The position numbers and the translations under genes are program-made. Source: Pygmaiobacter sp. (GTDB lineage Bacteria; Bacillota; Clostridia; Oscillospirales; Ruminococcaceae). From it: a stretch of DNA of 48,036 nt. The stretch covers positions 1 to 48,036 of the forward strand of contig JAQVCK010000005.1 in NCBI GenBank assembly GCA_028689835.1, in the 5' to 3' direction. The first letter of the stretch is position 1. Each line of letters begins with the position of its first letter. A model generated the notes under the pieces. That model searched no databases and had not been told where the DNA came from. It worked only from the letters and a program-made list of their open reading frames with translations. Positions 45,805 to 48,036 of this stretch are shown piece after piece.

Positions 45805-47763
45805 ATGGCAAAAAAACGAGCAACCCGAGCAACCATAGAACAAAAAGGGGAACAATACCGGGCCGAACATCGGCAGATTGCCCGGCTTACCGGGTGGGGG
45901 CGCTCCACCCTGCTGCTGTTTATTCTGCTGTACGAGCTGCTGTTTAATTTGGTGGTGGCCCCGCTGGGCCGCTTTTTGTGGACGCAGGCGCTGGTACATT
46001 CCCCCGCGCATTACATTGTAAGCAGCAACTTGTTTGCCGTGCTGCGCAGCCCGCTGATTTGGGCGGCCCTGCTGGTGATTGTGCTGGGCTATACCTTTTG
46101 GAACTTGCTTGAGGTTTCGGCCATTGTAACCTATATGGATTGCATCTGGCATCAAAAGCGGATGGGCATTTTGCCCCTGCTCCGCCGTGCCTGCCTAAAT
46201 ATTGGCCATGTGTTCCTGCCCAAAAACCTGCCCCTGCTCATTTTTGCGGCGGTGGTGCTGCCCTTTACCAACGTGTTTGCGGCCGGCAATTTTATCAGCC
46301 AGCTGGTGGTGCCGGAATATATTATGGAGGTTATCCAGGCAAACCCGCTCTACCTGGCGGCGTTTGTTTTGGCAACGGCGGCGCTTATGGTGTGGGCGAT
46401 GGAATGGCTTTTTGTCTTCCACTATTTTGTGCTGGAGCACCGCAACCTGGCCGATGCGGCCCGCCACGCCATACACCTGCGCAAAAACCACCGGATGCGC
46501 AGCATTTGGCTGGTGCTGTGGCGCAAGCTGTGGGTCTGCATCAAATGGTTTTTTGTGCTTGCCGTGGCGGTGGCCCTGGCGGTGGCGGCCATGCTGTATA
46601 TGGGCGGGGGCAGCACGGCGCTGGTTTCCGCGCAAATCAGCTTGCGGTACCTGCTGCTGCCCGCGTTCACCTATTTTGTGGGCTGCTTTGCCACCTTTGC
46701 GCAGTACGCCTGCCTAACCGTGCTTTACCACGAATATAAGGAGGGTGCGGGCGAAGACGCCTCCCCCCTCCCGCCTGAGGCCCGGCCCGCCAAAAAGCAC
46801 CCGCCCCACCGCTGGACGCTCCCGCTTGTTTTTGGCGGCACGGCGGCAGCGGGGGTGCTGCTTACCTTGGCGGTGTCCTACACCATCACCACCAACAACT
46901 CGCTAGAGGGGTTACTCAGCCACCGGGCGCAGATAACCTCCCACCGTGGCTACTCGGCCAAAGCACCGGAAAACACCCTGCCCGCCTTCCAGGCGGCCAT
47001 CGATTGCGGCGTGGCCGATTATGCCGAGCTGGATGTACAGCAAACCAGCGATGGGGTGGTGGTACTTTCCCACGATGCCAACCTCAAGCGCTGCACCGGC
47101 ATGGATACCCCGGTGACGGATATCTCCTACGAGGCGCTGCGCAAGCTGGATGCCAGCTTTGGCTACACCGGCCCCGACCCCGAAAAATTTATCGGCACAA
47201 AAATCCCCACGCTGGACGAGGTTATTAAGCTTTGCAAGGGCAAAATTAAGCTGAATATTGAAATTAAGGGCAATACCCCCACCCTGGAGGCGGAAACGGT
47301 GCGTATCATCCAGGAAAATGGCTTTGGGGACCAGTGCGTGGTCACCTCCCTGCGGTACGATGCGCTGGAAAAGGTGAAGGCCATTGACCCCACCTTAAAA
47401 TGCGGCTACATCATGGCCATGGGGGCGGGCAACTACTACGACCTGCCCGCGGCAGACTTTTTCAGCGTGGAAACCACCTTTGTAACCAGCGGCATGGTGC
47501 AGGAACTGCACGCGCGCGGCAAGGAGGTTCACGTTTGGACGGTGGATGGCCTCAGCGATGCCCAAAAAATGTTGAACCGTGGGGTGGATAACATCATCAC
47601 CGGCCAGCCGGAGCTGATTTACCAATCCATGACAATTGAGGACGACCTGCTGACCGAGCTGTGGTCGGGCGATTTCAGCGCCCTGGTGGAGCCTGCCCCC
47701 ACGCAGGAACAAACGGCCGAGCCGGGCATCGATACCTTGGAGGAGCTGCTGGAGGGCGCATAA
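45805..47763 (+). CDS. Membrane glycerophosphodiester phosphodiesterase
   Basis: 652 residues from ATG 45805 (GGTGGGGA upstream; ATG 45760 would add 15 residues coded by a 9-bp AAGTGGATA repeat). N-terminal ~370 residues: eight or so helices of the GDPD membrane domain. C-terminal GDPD domain: ITSHRGYSAKAPENTLPAF, AELDVQQTSDGVVVLSHD (catalytic His/Glu/Asp), LNIEIKG, VHVWTVD. It splits glycerophosphodiesters, such as lipoteichoic backbone units, to glycerol-3-phosphate. An acidic/Thr tail ends the protein. Confidence 0.9.
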   Translation: MAKKRATRATIEQKGEQYRAEHRQIARLTGWGRSTLLLFILLYELLFNLVVAPLGRFLWTQALVHSPAHYIVSSNLFAVLRSPLIWAALLVIVLGYTFWNLLEVSAIVTYMDCIWHQKRMGILPLLRRACLNIGHVFLPKNLPLLIFAAVVLPFTNVFAAGNFISQLVVPEYIMEVIQANPLYLAAFVLATAALMVWAMEWLFVFHYFVLEHRNLADAARHAIHLRKNHRMRSIWLVLWRKLWVCIKWFFVLAVAVALAVAAMLYMGGGSTALVSAQISLRYLLLPAFTYFVGCFATFAQYACLTVLYHEYKEGAGEDASPLPPEARPAKKHPPHRWTLPLVFGGTAAAGVLLTLAVSYTITTNNSLEGLLSHRAQITSHRGYSAKAPENTLPAFQAAIDCGVADYAELDVQQTSDGVVVLSHDANLKRCTGMDTPVTDISYEALRKLDASFGYTGPDPEKFIGTKIPTLDEVIKLCKGKIKLNIEIKGNTPTLEAETVRIIQENGFGDQCVVTSLRYDALEKVKAIDPTLKCGYIMAMGAGNYYDLPAADFFSVETTFVTSGMVQELHARGKEVHVWTVDGLSDAQKMLNRGVDNIITGQPELIYQSMTIEDDLLTELWSGDFSALVEPAPTQEQTAEPGIDTLEELLEGA

Positions 47764-47852
47764 TGCCCTGCCGCCTGCGCGGCCCCGGCATTTGGTGCCC
47801 CGGCAGGGGATAGCTAGAAAACAAGAACAAAAGTATAAAAGGAGCAAACAAT

Positions 47853-48036
47853 ATGTATACACCCGGAGATCGTATGTTGGAAGTGCGCGAGCTGCTGATT
47901 AAGGCGTTTCCCACCGCCTGGGCCAAGGGCGACCAAAAGATTGACCGTGACACCTACCTGCACAGCAGCATCACGGTGATTGATTCGATTCAAATTAGCC
48001 CCGAGATGATTTACGCCGAGGAGGGCCAGGGCCTGA
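47853..48036 (+). CDS. Unidentified protein, N-terminal part
   Basis: Starts at ATG 47853 with AAAGGAG 8 bp upstream and stays open to the window edge (61 codons). MYTPGDRMLEVRELLIKAFPTAWAKGDQKIDRDTYLHSSITVIDSIQ...: soluble, no signal, mixed helix. I recognise no family. Confidence 0.6.
   Translation, partial: MYTPGDRMLEVRELLIKAFPTAWAKGDQKIDRDTYLHSSITVIDSIQISPEMIYAEEGQGL

Overview
The window looks like a gut-type, GC-rich low-GC-phylum (Firmicutes/Bacillota) chromosome, most likely an Oscillospiraceae/Ruminococcaceae member of the Faecalibacterium/Subdoligranulum kind. This rests on an Rnf complex in the order C-D-G-E-A-B, a PTS EIICBA with a BglG-type antiterminator, a DUF6514-like gene, and typical Firmicutes ribosome binding sites and intrinsic terminators. 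I cannot name the species from sequence alone.

Bases 1 to about 29,430 are the right-hand part of an integrative and conjugative element (ICE) of the broad Tn916/Tn1549 type; its left end lies outside the window. It starts with a relaxase C-terminus and small conjugation-associated genes, then an IS200/IS605-type insertion, an XRE repressor, a SLOG-fold gene and a cysteine-rich KTR gene. It ends with an XRE repressor, a leader with an attenuator, a sigma-like regulator and Orf8-like gene, DUF6075, an excisionase-like gene and a tyrosine integrase. The integrase abuts an intact tRNA-Leu(CAA). About 130 bp further on is the promoter-bearing 5' half of a second tRNA-Leu(CAA), broken just after its anticodon stem-loop; I read this as the ICE/chromosome junction.

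The cargo (about 3.0-25.3 kb) is the most interesting part. It is a dense set of cell-envelope genes: two undecaprenyl-pyrophosphate phosphatases (PAP2 and UppP), a DUF368 lipid-carrier transporter, a TMEM64/DedA-like protein, two GT4 glycolipid glycosyltransferases, a GT2 plus GtrA pair, three different phosphodiester glycosidase (NAGPA) proteins, a BcrAB-like ABC transporter, an EamA transporter, a secreted PepSY protein, a trigger-factor-like prolyl isomerase lipoprotein and several small membrane proteins. Two complete two-component systems sit at its two ends. Two different DNA boxes recur in front of its operons. One is an 11-bp phased TTTAT repeat, seen before TCS1, the glycolipid operon, the PAP2/DUF368/UppP operon and the ABC operon. 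The other is TTTCATG-N3-TTCTCAT followed exactly 10 bp later by a -10-like hexamer, seen before GtrA/NAGPA1, PepSY, NAGPA3, the isomerase and GT2. I infer a mobile, two-regulon envelope-protection island acting on the lipid carrier cycle, of the kind expected to resist bacitracin-like or other lipid-II-cycle peptides.

From about 29.5 kb on the sequence has core-chromosome character: a metal-responsive operon (ArsR regulator with a repetitive N-terminal tail, HMA chaperone, Zn/Cd-type P1B ATPase), serine acetyltransferase, a diguanylate cyclase, a DUF6514-like gene behind a leader terminator, an antiterminator/PTS module with two RNA antiterminator-terminator switches, a 46-residue lipoprotein, the rnfCDGEAB operon, a 14-bp minisatellite, a membrane glycerophosphodiester phosphodiesterase, and the start of an unidentified gene running off the right edge.
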